From positions 1 through 64,000 of the forward strand of contig CAVPUV010000028.1 of the NCBI GenBank assembly GCA_963708905.1: 64,000 nt of DNA, in the 5' to 3' direction. The stretch is from SHZL01 sp963708905. Its GTDB lineage: Bacteria > Pseudomonadota > Gammaproteobacteria > Xanthomonadales > SZUA-36. Both the position numbers and the translations under genes were made by a program. Positions 8,691 to 15,996 of the stretch are shown piece after piece; the first letter of the stretch is position 1, and the number at the start of each line of letters is the position of its first letter. A model generated the notes under the pieces. It was not told where the DNA came from, searched no databases, and worked only from the letters and a program-made list of their open reading frames with translations.

Positions 8691-9020
8691 TAAAGAATAA
8701 CTCAACAAGTGCCTACAGCCAAAGTCTATTCCAATAGAGAAATGATACTGAACGATGTTAAGACTCTTGAACGGGTGTTGATAGACGAATGCAAGCTGCC
8801 GGTGACGCGCGAACGGCTGCGCGAAGTCGTGCTAGCTAATCGATTTGAAGCGCTGACCCTCGGGCGGCTTCCTGGTCAAGAGGATCTTAATTCTCATGAG
8901 CGCAAGGGAGTGTCTGGCGATTGGCGGAATCACTTCACGCCCCGCGTTACTGAGGCGTTCAAAGACAGGTACGCGGATTTGCTCATTGCCACCGGTTACG
9001 AGCACAACCATGACTGGTAA
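8691..9020 (+). pseudogene. Sulfotransferase C-terminal remnant
   Basis: The frame opens after an in-frame TAA at 8691 and ends at 9020. The last third, with GVSGDWRNHFTP and then FKDRYADLLIATGYEHNHDW, is the characteristic C terminus of PAPS-dependent sulfotransferases, where the G-x2-GDW-x-N stretch contacts PAPS. The 5'-PSB P-loop and the catalytic core are absent. About 110 codons remain of a protein that is normally 250-300 residues, so this is a 5'-deleted gene. It is distinct from the sulfotransferase at 3230-4171. It indicates an earlier rearrangement at the border with the GT2 gene. Confidence 0.65.
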
Positions 9021-9381
9021 CCGGGCTGTGATTTGTAATTATCTGAAATTCTAATGGTGTAGGCTTTTCCGTAAAACAGGGGACGAGCCTCAGTTTTTCC
9101 ATCGGGCCGTTTGACGGGCGTTACGCTTGAGCACTCCTCAAAACGATATAGCGGACATCATGGCGGTGAAGAATGTCGTACTACATACAAACCGCCAATG
9201 GACTTGGCGAGAAATCGCGTTTATTGTTTCTATAGTTTAGTTGTCAAGACGACTTATGATCGCATGTCGATCATAATGGCTGGCGTACACGCACTGTTTG
9301 TGTATGAGTCTAGAACTGGGCTGATTGGCTGCCTGGTCAGCAGCTGAATTGGCTGATCACCAGTCGCATAGAGGCGAATAG
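9021..9381. other. Intergenic region with palindromic element
   Basis: I see no convincing gene; an open frame at 9111-9347 lacks recognisable features. TATGATCG (9255-9262) and CGATCATA (9268-9275) form a perfect inverted repeat with a five-base centre, possibly an operator for the glycan operon starting at 9382. GAGG precedes that gene's ATG by seven bases. Confidence 0.4.
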
Positions 9382-10389
9382 ATGCTTTCGATCCTGATTC
9401 CCACCGCCGGGCGGGGCGAGGTTCTGCCAGTTGTTCTCGAATCGGCCCGCCGAGAGTGCTTGGCCGTTGATCACCCGACGGAAGTCATCGTGATCGACAA
9501 CAACACCGACGAAGAACTCGTCCATTGCATCAGGCAGCAGTGCGACGCCGCGGAAGGCCCGGTCCGATATGTGCGCGAACCGTCCCCGGGCCTGAGTGCC
9601 GCACGGCACCGAGGTGCCGATGAAGCAGAGGGCGAAAAGTTGGTGTTCCTGGACGATGATGTGGAACTGGGTCGGGGTTGGCTCGCGGGCATGCTAAGTG
9701 GCTTTGCGGACAATGCGGCGGGTATCATCGGTGGCCCTAGCATCCCACGCTTCCGCGGATCGGTACCGGCTTGGTTCTGGGACTTTGTAACACCGACGCC
9801 CTATGGCGGCTGGCATTGCACCTGGGTTAGCCTGCTTGACATCGGGCAGCCGGTGGAAGACATCCACCCTAATTATGTCTGGGGGCTTAATTTCGGCATC
9901 AGGCGTACAGTGCTGCAGGAACTTGGCGGTTTCCATCCCGACCTCGTGCCCAGTCGGCTGCAGCGCTGGCAAGGTGACGGCGAAACGGGCCTTACGCTGA
10001 AAGCGCGGACAGCGGGGGTTAAGGCGCGTTATGTTCCCGAGGCACTGCTCTATCACTATGTGGGACCGGAACGTCTGACCGCGGAATACTTCGTGCGTCG
10101 TGCTCGTTATCAAGGGGTTTGCGATTCGTTCACGCTGATTCGCACCGGCGGGGTTCCTGCGGAAGCCCCGCCGATTGCCCCCACGCCGACACCAGCGCAA
10201 GGCTTTCGCCCATGGGAGGCGGCTGCCGCCGAAGTGCATTTCCTTACTGAGCAGGCCTACCGGGAAGGCTTCGAGTTCCATCAACGCGAGGCTGCAGGCG
10301 ATCCGCGGCTGATACAATGGATACGCCGCGATACTTTTTGGGGCGCGGATATCCCGGCCGAGGCCAAAGCAGTCAACGAGAGCACATGA
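9382..10389 (+). CDS. GT2-family glycosyltransferase, first gene of coupled glycan operon
   Basis: The protein has 335 residues. LSILIPTAGRGEVLP at the N terminus and VIVIDNNTDEE form the nucleotide-binding part. PGLSAARHRGADEA is the usual substrate loop, and VFLDDDVELGRGWL carries the metal-binding aspartates (D91-D93). GGFHPDLVPSRLQRWQGDGE includes the acidic residue expected near the active site. GAGG lies seven bases before the ATG. Its stop overlaps the cupin start as ATGA, so these genes are translated together. Base composition here shifts back to GC-rich, marking a second block of the island. Confidence 0.85.
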   Translation: MLSILIPTAGRGEVLPVVLESARRECLAVDHPTEVIVIDNNTDEELVHCIRQQCDAAEGPVRYVREPSPGLSAARHRGADEAEGEKLVFLDDDVELGRGWLAGMLSGFADNAAGIIGGPSIPRFRGSVPAWFWDFVTPTPYGGWHCTWVSLLDIGQPVEDIHPNYVWGLNFGIRRTVLQELGGFHPDLVPSRLQRWQGDGETGLTLKARTAGVKARYVPEALLYHYVGPERLTAEYFVRRARYQGVCDSFTLIRTGGVPAEAPPIAPTPTPAQGFRPWEAAAAEVHFLTEQAYREGFEFHQREAAGDPRLIQWIRRDTFWGADIPAEAKAVNEST

Positions 10390-10823
10390 CCGAGCGAATC
10401 ACATGCGGGGATGAGTTGTTGGCAGTAATACTGCCCCACACCTTCACGGAACCGGGCATTCACTTTCTCACCCCCGGTGATCTCTCCCAGCAGTTGGCCT
10501 ACATGCGCCACCCGGCTGGCAAGGTCATTGAGGCTCATGTTCACAACCCGGTCCCACGTGAAGTGCACTACTCACAGGAAGTGCTCATGATCCGCAAGGG
10601 TCGGCTGCGCGTGGATTTTTACGACGAAGACCGACACTACCTGGAAAGTCGGGTCCTGGAGGCAGGTGACACCATCCTGCTGATCACCGGTGGCCACGGC
10701 TTCGAGGTGCTGGAGGAAGTGGAGATGATCGAAGTCAAGCAGGGCCCTTACGTTGGCGAGGGGGACAAGACGCGGTTTCCTGGCATCAATACCGCAGACG
10801 TACGCCTGCCCCGGAAAGAATGA
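10386..10823 (+). CDS. Cupin-fold protein of glycan operon
   Basis: The product is 145 residues. I start it at the ATG overlapping the preceding stop (ATGA); the frame is open farther upstream, but that part lies within the glycosyltransferase gene. The cupin pattern is visible: a first motif around EAHVHNPVPREVHYSQEVL with His and Glu ligands, and a second around EAGDTILLITGGHGFEVLEE. In sugar clusters such single-domain cupins are often epimerases, isomerases or binding proteins. The DegT aminotransferase next door makes a nucleotide-sugar modification likely. The exact reaction cannot be read from the sequence. Confidence 0.65.
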   Translation: MTERITCGDELLAVILPHTFTEPGIHFLTPGDLSQQLAYMRHPAGKVIEAHVHNPVPREVHYSQEVLMIRKGRLRVDFYDEDRHYLESRVLEAGDTILLITGGHGFEVLEEVEMIEVKQGPYVGEGDKTRFPGINTADVRLPRKE

Positions 10824-11935
10824 ACACGGTTCCCGTCAACCAGCCCCTGCTGGACGGCAACGAACGCCGCTACCTGCTGGAGTGCATCGACAGCGGCTGG
10901 ATCTCCTCGGAAGGGCCGTTCGTGCAGCGCTTGGAGGCCGGAATGGCGCAGCGCACCGGTCGCCGCCATGCGGTGGCGGTGTGCAATGGCTCGGCGGCGC
11001 TCGAGGCGGCCGTGGCCGCACTTGGCCTCGGCCCGGGCGACGAGGTGATCCTGCCCACGTTTACCATCATCTCCTGTGCCGCCGCCGTGGTGCGTGCCGG
11101 CGCGGTGCCGGTGCTCGTCGATTGCGAGCCGGTCACATGGAACATGGACGTGGCGCAGGTGGCTGCTACCATCACGCCGCGAACGCGCGCCATCCTGGCA
11201 GTGCACGTCTATGGGCTGCCGGTGGACATGGACCCACTGCTTGAGCTAGCGCGCCGCCATGGGCTCAAGGTCATCGAGGATGCGGCCGAAATGCATGGGC
11301 AAACCTACCATGGCCGGCCCTGCGGTTCGTTCGGCGATATCAGCGTCTTCAGCTTCTATCCCAACAAGCTCGTCACCACGGGTGAGGGCGGCATGCTGCT
11401 GACGGATGACAATGCGCTGGCCGAGCGCTGCCGCGCCTTGCGCAACCTCTGCTTCCAGCCGCAGCGGCGCTTCGTGCACGAGGAGCTTGGCTGGAACCTG
11501 CGCATGAGCAACCTGCAGGCTGCCGTGGGCGTGGCGCAGCTGGAGAGACTTGATGAGTTTGTCGCAAGGAAGCGCCGCATGGGCCAACGTTACAGCGAGG
11601 CCCTGCAGGGGATCGACGGGATTGAACTGCCGCTTGCGCGTAACGAAGCTGCGGAGAACATTTACTGGGTATACGGCGTGGTTCTCGATGATTCGATCCC
11701 GTTCGACGCCGCCGAGGCCATGCGCCGGCTGGCTGCCCGCGGCATCGGCACGCGCCCGTTCTTTTGGCCGATGCACGAGCAGCCGGTCTTCCGCCGCATG
11801 GGCCTGTTCGAGGGCGCGCGCTACCCAGTGGCCGAACGGCTGGCGCGCCGCGGCTTCTACCTGCCCAGCGGCCTTGCCCTGACGGACGATCAGATCGACC
11901 GCACAGCCGGCGCGCTGCGCGAAGTGATCCAATGA
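10820..11935 (+). CDS. DegT/DnrJ/EryC1/StrS-family sugar aminotransferase
   Basis: This 371-residue protein belongs to the PLP-dependent sugar aminotransferases. NGSAALEAAVAALGLGPGDE gives the phosphate-binding start. VIEDAAEMHG (151-160) has the aspartate (D154) that pairs with the PLP ring nitrogen. DISVFSFYPNKLVTTGEGG has the Schiff-base lysine K183. LGWNLRMSNLQAAVGVAQL is another family signature. The enzyme should turn a keto-sugar nucleotide into an amino sugar. It overlaps its neighbours by four bases on both sides, so cupin, aminotransferase and methyltransferase likely work on one sugar. No dedicated dehydratase lies beside it; RmlB at 55.3 kb could supply a 4-keto-6-deoxy precursor. 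Confidence 0.88.
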   Translation: MNTVPVNQPLLDGNERRYLLECIDSGWISSEGPFVQRLEAGMAQRTGRRHAVAVCNGSAALEAAVAALGLGPGDEVILPTFTIISCAAAVVRAGAVPVLVDCEPVTWNMDVAQVAATITPRTRAILAVHVYGLPVDMDPLLELARRHGLKVIEDAAEMHGQTYHGRPCGSFGDISVFSFYPNKLVTTGEGGMLLTDDNALAERCRALRNLCFQPQRRFVHEELGWNLRMSNLQAAVGVAQLERLDEFVARKRRMGQRYSEALQGIDGIELPLARNEAAENIYWVYGVVLDDSIPFDAAEAMRRLAARGIGTRPFFWPMHEQPVFRRMGLFEGARYPVAERLARRGFYLPSGLALTDDQIDRTAGALREVIQ

Positions 11936-12720
11936 TGGACTCCTTCGGCGCCTACGCCCGCTATTACGACCTTCTCTACCGCGATAAGGATTATCCGGCC
12001 GAAGCGCGCTATGTGCATGGACTGATCCAGCGTTACGCGCCGGGCGCCCGCAGCATCCTGGAGTTGGGTTGCGGCACCGGTGCGCATGCAGTAGAGTTTG
12101 CCTGGCTCGGCCACGAGGTGCATGGCGTCGATATTAGCGAGGGGATGTTGGAGCGAGCACGCACGCGACAAACACTGGAGGCACCCGAGGTGGCCGCGCG
12201 GCTGACGTTCTCGGCGGGCGATGTGCGCAGTTTCCGCGCCGGCCGCCGGTTCGACGCGGTGACGGCGCTGTTTCACGTGGTAAGCTACCAAGTGAACGAC
12301 GAAGACCTCGCCAGCACATTTGCTACAGCAGCGGACCATCTGGCGCCAGGCGGGGTTTTCCTGTTCGACTGTTGGTACGGACCGGCAGTGCTGTCTGATC
12401 CTCCCGTGGTGCGTGTCAAGCGGCTGGAGGATTCAAACACTCGAATTCTGCGCATTGCCGAGCCGACAATGTACTTCAACGAGAACGTGACCCATGTGGA
12501 CTATCAGGTGCAGGTGACCGATCTGGCCAGTGGACGGATGGAGGAGATCCAGGAGCGGCATCGGATGCGGTATCTGTTCGGGCCGGAATTGAAGCTTTGC
12601 CTGCAGGCTGTAGGGCTGGAGCCGGTCCATCTCAGCAAATGGATGGGCGACGAGGCAGCATCCGCCGAGACCTGGAATGCCGTGATGGTGGGGCGCGCGG
12701 CGACGGTGGGAGGGAACTGA
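11932..12720 (+). CDS. SAM-dependent class I methyltransferase
   Basis: The protein has 262 residues. The ATG at 11932 overlaps the aminotransferase stop, and a second ATG follows immediately. The SAM-binding motif I, ILELGCGTGAHAVEFA, is at about 42-57, followed by acidic VDISEGM (motif II) and the LAPGGVFLFDCW post-motif. The start FGAYARYYDLLYRDKDY is common in methyltransferases that act on amino-sugar nucleotides or glycans. With the cupin and aminotransferase just upstream, N-methylation or O-methylation of an amino sugar is the best inference. No membrane segments are seen. Confidence 0.85.
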   Translation: MMDSFGAYARYYDLLYRDKDYPAEARYVHGLIQRYAPGARSILELGCGTGAHAVEFAWLGHEVHGVDISEGMLERARTRQTLEAPEVAARLTFSAGDVRSFRAGRRFDAVTALFHVVSYQVNDEDLASTFATAADHLAPGGVFLFDCWYGPAVLSDPPVVRVKRLEDSNTRILRIAEPTMYFNENVTHVDYQVQVTDLASGRMEEIQERHRMRYLFGPELKLCLQAVGLEPVHLSKWMGDEAASAETWNAVMVGRAATVGGN

Positions 12721-12723
12721 AGC

Positions 12724-13980
12724 GTGCGTGTCGGGGTAATTGTGCCCCGTCACCCGTCGACGGTTGGCGGCGGATTCACGTTCCACGCAACCGTGCTGGC
12801 GGCACTGAACAGCGGCAGCACAAATCACGAGTTCGTGTTTCTTTACACAGGTAGCGTGGGCGCAGGCGAATGGGTAGCGGGCGGGATACCCATCATTGAT
12901 GTACAGGCCCTTTTTTCATCGCGTGCACCATCGACCCACTCAGTTCCGGCGGCGGAACCTGCCACAGAATCTGTAACGGAACCTACTAATGAATCCGACA
13001 CGGAATTTGACACGGAACCCGATACGGAACCTGTTTTTGAATGGGACATGGCGTATGCCATCTACAAGCTGGGGCTTGATGTCGTCTGGTACTTGGACCT
13101 ACCGGCCGAAGCACTGCCTGCGCCGGTATTTACCACGGTGCTGGACCTTGCGCACCGGCAACATCCCTTTTTCCCTGAGGTGAGTATTTTTGGTTGGGAC
13201 TGGGAATCGCGCGAAAGCCACTACCGGCGTGTGTTGCCCCGGGCGGCGCGCATCTTTGTCGGCACGCAGACCGGTAAGGAGCAAATCGTTCACTGCTATG
13301 GTGTGAATCCCGCGAATGTTATTGTCAATCCGTTTCCAACCCCGATTTTTGCCCGCCCCGAGCCGGCGCAGGACGATGAAGTGATTGTAAGGTATGGACT
13401 CGATCCGGGCTTTCTTTTCTACCCGGCGCAGTTCTGGCCGCACAAGAACCACGTGAATCTGTTGCTGGCCTTGAAGCATCTCGAAACCGAACATGGCCTT
13501 CAGCCCGATCTTGTGTTGACGGGTTCGGACCAGGGCAATCTGGCCCATGTGCGGCGGGTTGCTGAGGAACTGGGCTTGCAGCAGCGCGTGCATTTCCTTG
13601 GGTTCGTGTCCAACAGCGACCTGGCAGCACTTTATCGGCGCGCAGCAGCGCTCGTCTTTCCTTCGTTGTTCGGTCCGGACAATTTACCCCCTCTGGAAGC
13701 GTTTTCTCTCGGATGCCCAGTGCTTGTTGCGCGGATTGAGGGCGTGGAGGAACAATTGGGCAGCGTCGCTGCAGGATTTTTCGATCCGACCCGGCCTGAA
13801 GATATCGCAGCAGTCATTGCCCGGGTCCTTGGCAACTCCAATTACAGGGCGGGCCTGATCATAAACGGCCGTGAGCTTGCCGCCAGACGCACCCCAGAGG
13901 CTTATGTGAAGGTGGTTCTGCGCGCGCTGGATGAATTTGAGCCGTGGCGTCGTAACTGGCCGGCAGCAGCCATGCGCTGA
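12724..13980 (+). CDS. GT4-like glycosyltransferase with acidic repeat insert
   Basis: GTG start three bases after the methyltransferase stop, with an AG-rich ribosome site. The product is 418 residues and GT-B in form. The N-terminal domain starts VGVIVPRHPSTVGGG. The C-terminal domain has FLFYPAQFWPHKNHVNLL, then DLVLTGSDQGN, then GPDNLPPLEAFSLGCPVLV with the E-x7-type donor-binding motif. Residues about 77-106 are an unusual run of Thr-Glu-Pro and Asp-Thr-Glu repeats, encoded by imperfect tandem repeats (12950-13040), which interrupts the acceptor domain. The enzyme should add a sugar to a surface glycan, probably using the nucleotide sugar made by the genes upstream. Confidence 0.82.
   Translation: MRVGVIVPRHPSTVGGGFTFHATVLAALNSGSTNHEFVFLYTGSVGAGEWVAGGIPIIDVQALFSSRAPSTHSVPAAEPATESVTEPTNESDTEFDTEPDTEPVFEWDMAYAIYKLGLDVVWYLDLPAEALPAPVFTTVLDLAHRQHPFFPEVSIFGWDWESRESHYRRVLPRAARIFVGTQTGKEQIVHCYGVNPANVIVNPFPTPIFARPEPAQDDEVIVRYGLDPGFLFYPAQFWPHKNHVNLLLALKHLETEHGLQPDLVLTGSDQGNLAHVRRVAEELGLQQRVHFLGFVSNSDLAALYRRAAALVFPSLFGPDNLPPLEAFSLGCPVLVARIEGVEEQLGSVAAGFFDPTRPEDIAAVIARVLGNSNYRAGLIINGRELAARRTPEAYVKVVLRALDEFEPWRRNWPAAAMR
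12950..13040 (+). repeat. Imperfect tandem repeat inside glycosyltransferase gene
   Basis: About seven copies of a short unit close to GAxACGGAACCT, encoding Glu/Asp-Thr-Glu-Pro-like residues. Every visible copy keeps the frame, consistent with expansion in multiples of three. It appears to form an acidic, disordered loop. Confidence 0.6.
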
Positions 13981-14052
13981 AAGCGTGCTTGAGTGCGGAT
14001 ACAGGGCTTCCCCATTTGGATCCCAGCGTGCTCATGCAGATCCAACGAAACC

Positions 14053-14808
14053 ATGCTGATATTCATAATCCCACTAAAGAGCGCCAAGGTTGTCGTTTCC
14101 TGGGAACGGGTGAGCCAGTTGTTTGCTCGCACGCTTGCATCTGCATGCGCGCAGACGTTACCTGATTTTCGAGTGGTTGTGGCCTGTCACGAAATTCCGG
14201 ATGGTGCTTTTTCGAATCCAAAACTGGAGTTCATACAGGTCAGTCATCCACCGCCTTCACCTTTGGACCGGTCTGACATGCGTGCGGACAAGCAACACAA
14301 ACACCAGGTTGCGCTGCGCCGGGCCATGGAGTACTCACCCAGCCATGTGATGTTCCTGGACAGCGATGACCTGGTGAGCAATCGGCTGGCGGAATTCGTG
14401 GCTGCTCACTCCTCCGAAAATGGTTGGTATATGCCATCTGGCTATTTCTTCTGTGAGCAACAGCCCTATCTGCACCTCGAGCGCCGCCGATTCGACCAAT
14501 GGTGTGGCAGCGCCCACATCGTCCGGCCGGAGTTGTTGGATTTCCTGCCGCGTTGGGATGATCGTCTGGTGTTCGACCACCGGCAACTGGCGCGGACGAT
14601 GGAGGAACGCGGAACTCCGCTCCGGCCGCTGCCCTTCAAGGGCGCCGTGTACATGGTCTCACACGGAGAAAACCTCAATGACTATGAACGCCTGTTATGG
14701 CCTTCACGGTCTCTGGTGCGGCCGTTGCGGCGTGTGATTTTTCACCGGGCCATTACACCGCGCATCCGCAAAGAATTCGGTTTGTATCCTGCGACGACCA
14801 GGGACTGA
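14053..14808 (+). CDS. GT-A-type glycosyltransferase (GT2-like)
   Basis: I start this at the ATG at 14053 (MLIFIIPLKSAKVV), which puts the first beta strand of a GT-A fold at the N terminus. The frame extends to 13993, but those residues look non-coding. The product is 251 residues, with FRVVVACHEIPDG as the second strand and VMFLDSDDLVS as the metal-binding DxD-type motif. KQHKHQVALRRAMEY is a basic helix before it. It resembles short glycosyltransferases of capsule and O-antigen clusters. It follows the GT4-like gene by about 70 bases and probably belongs to the same operon. Confidence 0.65.
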   Translation: MLIFIIPLKSAKVVVSWERVSQLFARTLASACAQTLPDFRVVVACHEIPDGAFSNPKLEFIQVSHPPPSPLDRSDMRADKQHKHQVALRRAMEYSPSHVMFLDSDDLVSNRLAEFVAAHSSENGWYMPSGYFFCEQQPYLHLERRRFDQWCGSAHIVRPELLDFLPRWDDRLVFDHRQLARTMEERGTPLRPLPFKGAVYMVSHGENLNDYERLLWPSRSLVRPLRRVIFHRAITPRIRKEFGLYPATTRD

Positions 14809-14948
14809 TTTCCCTGGTGGCTTGGTTGTTCATAGGCATCGCAAGGCGCGCGCGCATGGATCCAGAGCGATATCGCTCATAAAAGATGAAAAATACCTGG
14901 GCCGCGGGTGGGACGATTGAAGGAGTCTTGCTGCCGGTCTTCGGGCCA

Positions 14949-15815
14949 TCACCCGTGGATGAATTTCGCCCGGAAAAAACCTGCCGCATTGGCGATTTGA
15001 GAAAGCACCATCAGGGCCGAAATAGCATGGCGGCGATGCAGTTTTTTCTTGCCGGCATGGCCGACCAGATTCAGGTAGAAAGTCAGCGGTTCGATTTTCA
15101 GCGCATCCCGTTGCCGCAGGCGCCGGGACTGCCTGAAGCGCCACGCCCCGGTGCCGTAATTGAAGTGCTGTGTCCAAAAAGTGCGGAAAGTCAATCCGTG
15201 GTGGTGATAAACCCGGGCTTCCGGCACAAGTGTCATGCCGTGGCCAAGCTGCAACCAACGATCACACAATTCGCGGTCTTCACCGCTGGCTGCAGGGAAG
15301 TTGGTATCGAAACCACCGGCTGCTTCGAACATGTTCCGGGCCATGGCCATGTTATTGGAGGCAAAGAAGCGCGCCCGTTCCGGATCAGCGTTGTAATAGC
15401 TGTAAAGATAGTCAATCAGCGACTGGCTGGCGGCAGAATAGATATTGCTCTCCAGCGCATTCACCGTGTGACCGCCATACATTTTTGCTGGATCCTGCCG
15501 CCAGCGCTGCGCCAGCGCCGTCAGCCAGTCCTGGGCCGGTGTGCAGTCGTCGTCGGTGAACGCTATGAATTCCCCCGTTGCATTTGCCGCCCCGGCATTG
15601 CGCGCTCCGGCAGGTCCGGTATTGTTTTGGGTAATCAACCGGACGTTTATACTTTCCCGCACTTTATCGATGATCACGCCCAGGTCGGCATTACCACCGT
15701 CATCGACCACGATCACCTCGAAGCCCTCCTTCGGGTAACGCAGCCGGGTCATTGACTCGAGACAAGCCGCCAGCCGGGCCGGGCGGTTGAATGTCGGAAT
15801 GATGATGGAAATCAT
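14949..15815 (-). CDS. GT2-family glycosyltransferase
   Basis: The protein has 288 residues and starts MISIIIPTFNRPARL, the standard GT2 nucleotide-binding strand. Then come VIVVDDGGNADLG, NTGPAGARNAGAANATGEF and AFTDDDCTPAQDWL with the metal-binding DDD. GGFDTNFPAASGEDRELCDR provides the likely catalytic acid region (ED). It is transcribed towards the preceding plus-strand operon and closes the glycan island. The C terminus is basic and amphipathic with no clear membrane helix. Confidence 0.85.
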   Translation of the reverse strand: MISIIIPTFNRPARLAACLESMTRLRYPKEGFEVIVVDDGGNADLGVIIDKVRESINVRLITQNNTGPAGARNAGAANATGEFIAFTDDDCTPAQDWLTALAQRWRQDPAKMYGGHTVNALESNIYSAASQSLIDYLYSYYNADPERARFFASNNMAMARNMFEAAGGFDTNFPAASGEDRELCDRWLQLGHGMTLVPEARVYHHHGLTFRTFWTQHFNYGTGAWRFRQSRRLRQRDALKIEPLTFYLNLVGHAGKKKLHRRHAISALMVLSQIANAAGFFRAKFIHG

Positions 15816-15996
15816 GGCCCGTCAGTCTAGCCTTCCCGTCGCGAGTTGTGTACTTTCTGATTGCAATATCAAGGGTCGGAAATTGATTTCGCATGTCTTT
15901 TCCGCAGGGTCTGACCAGGCTGATAGATTGGTGCTGGTTTTGCCATCTCTCAGTCTGTGCGATCATGCGTCATCAGCCTGTTGGACGGTTACTCAA

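Noticed and set aside
9111..9347. 78-codon frame in the gap before the glycan operon
   Set aside because: No ribosome site, no domain, and it runs through the palindrome at 9255-9275.
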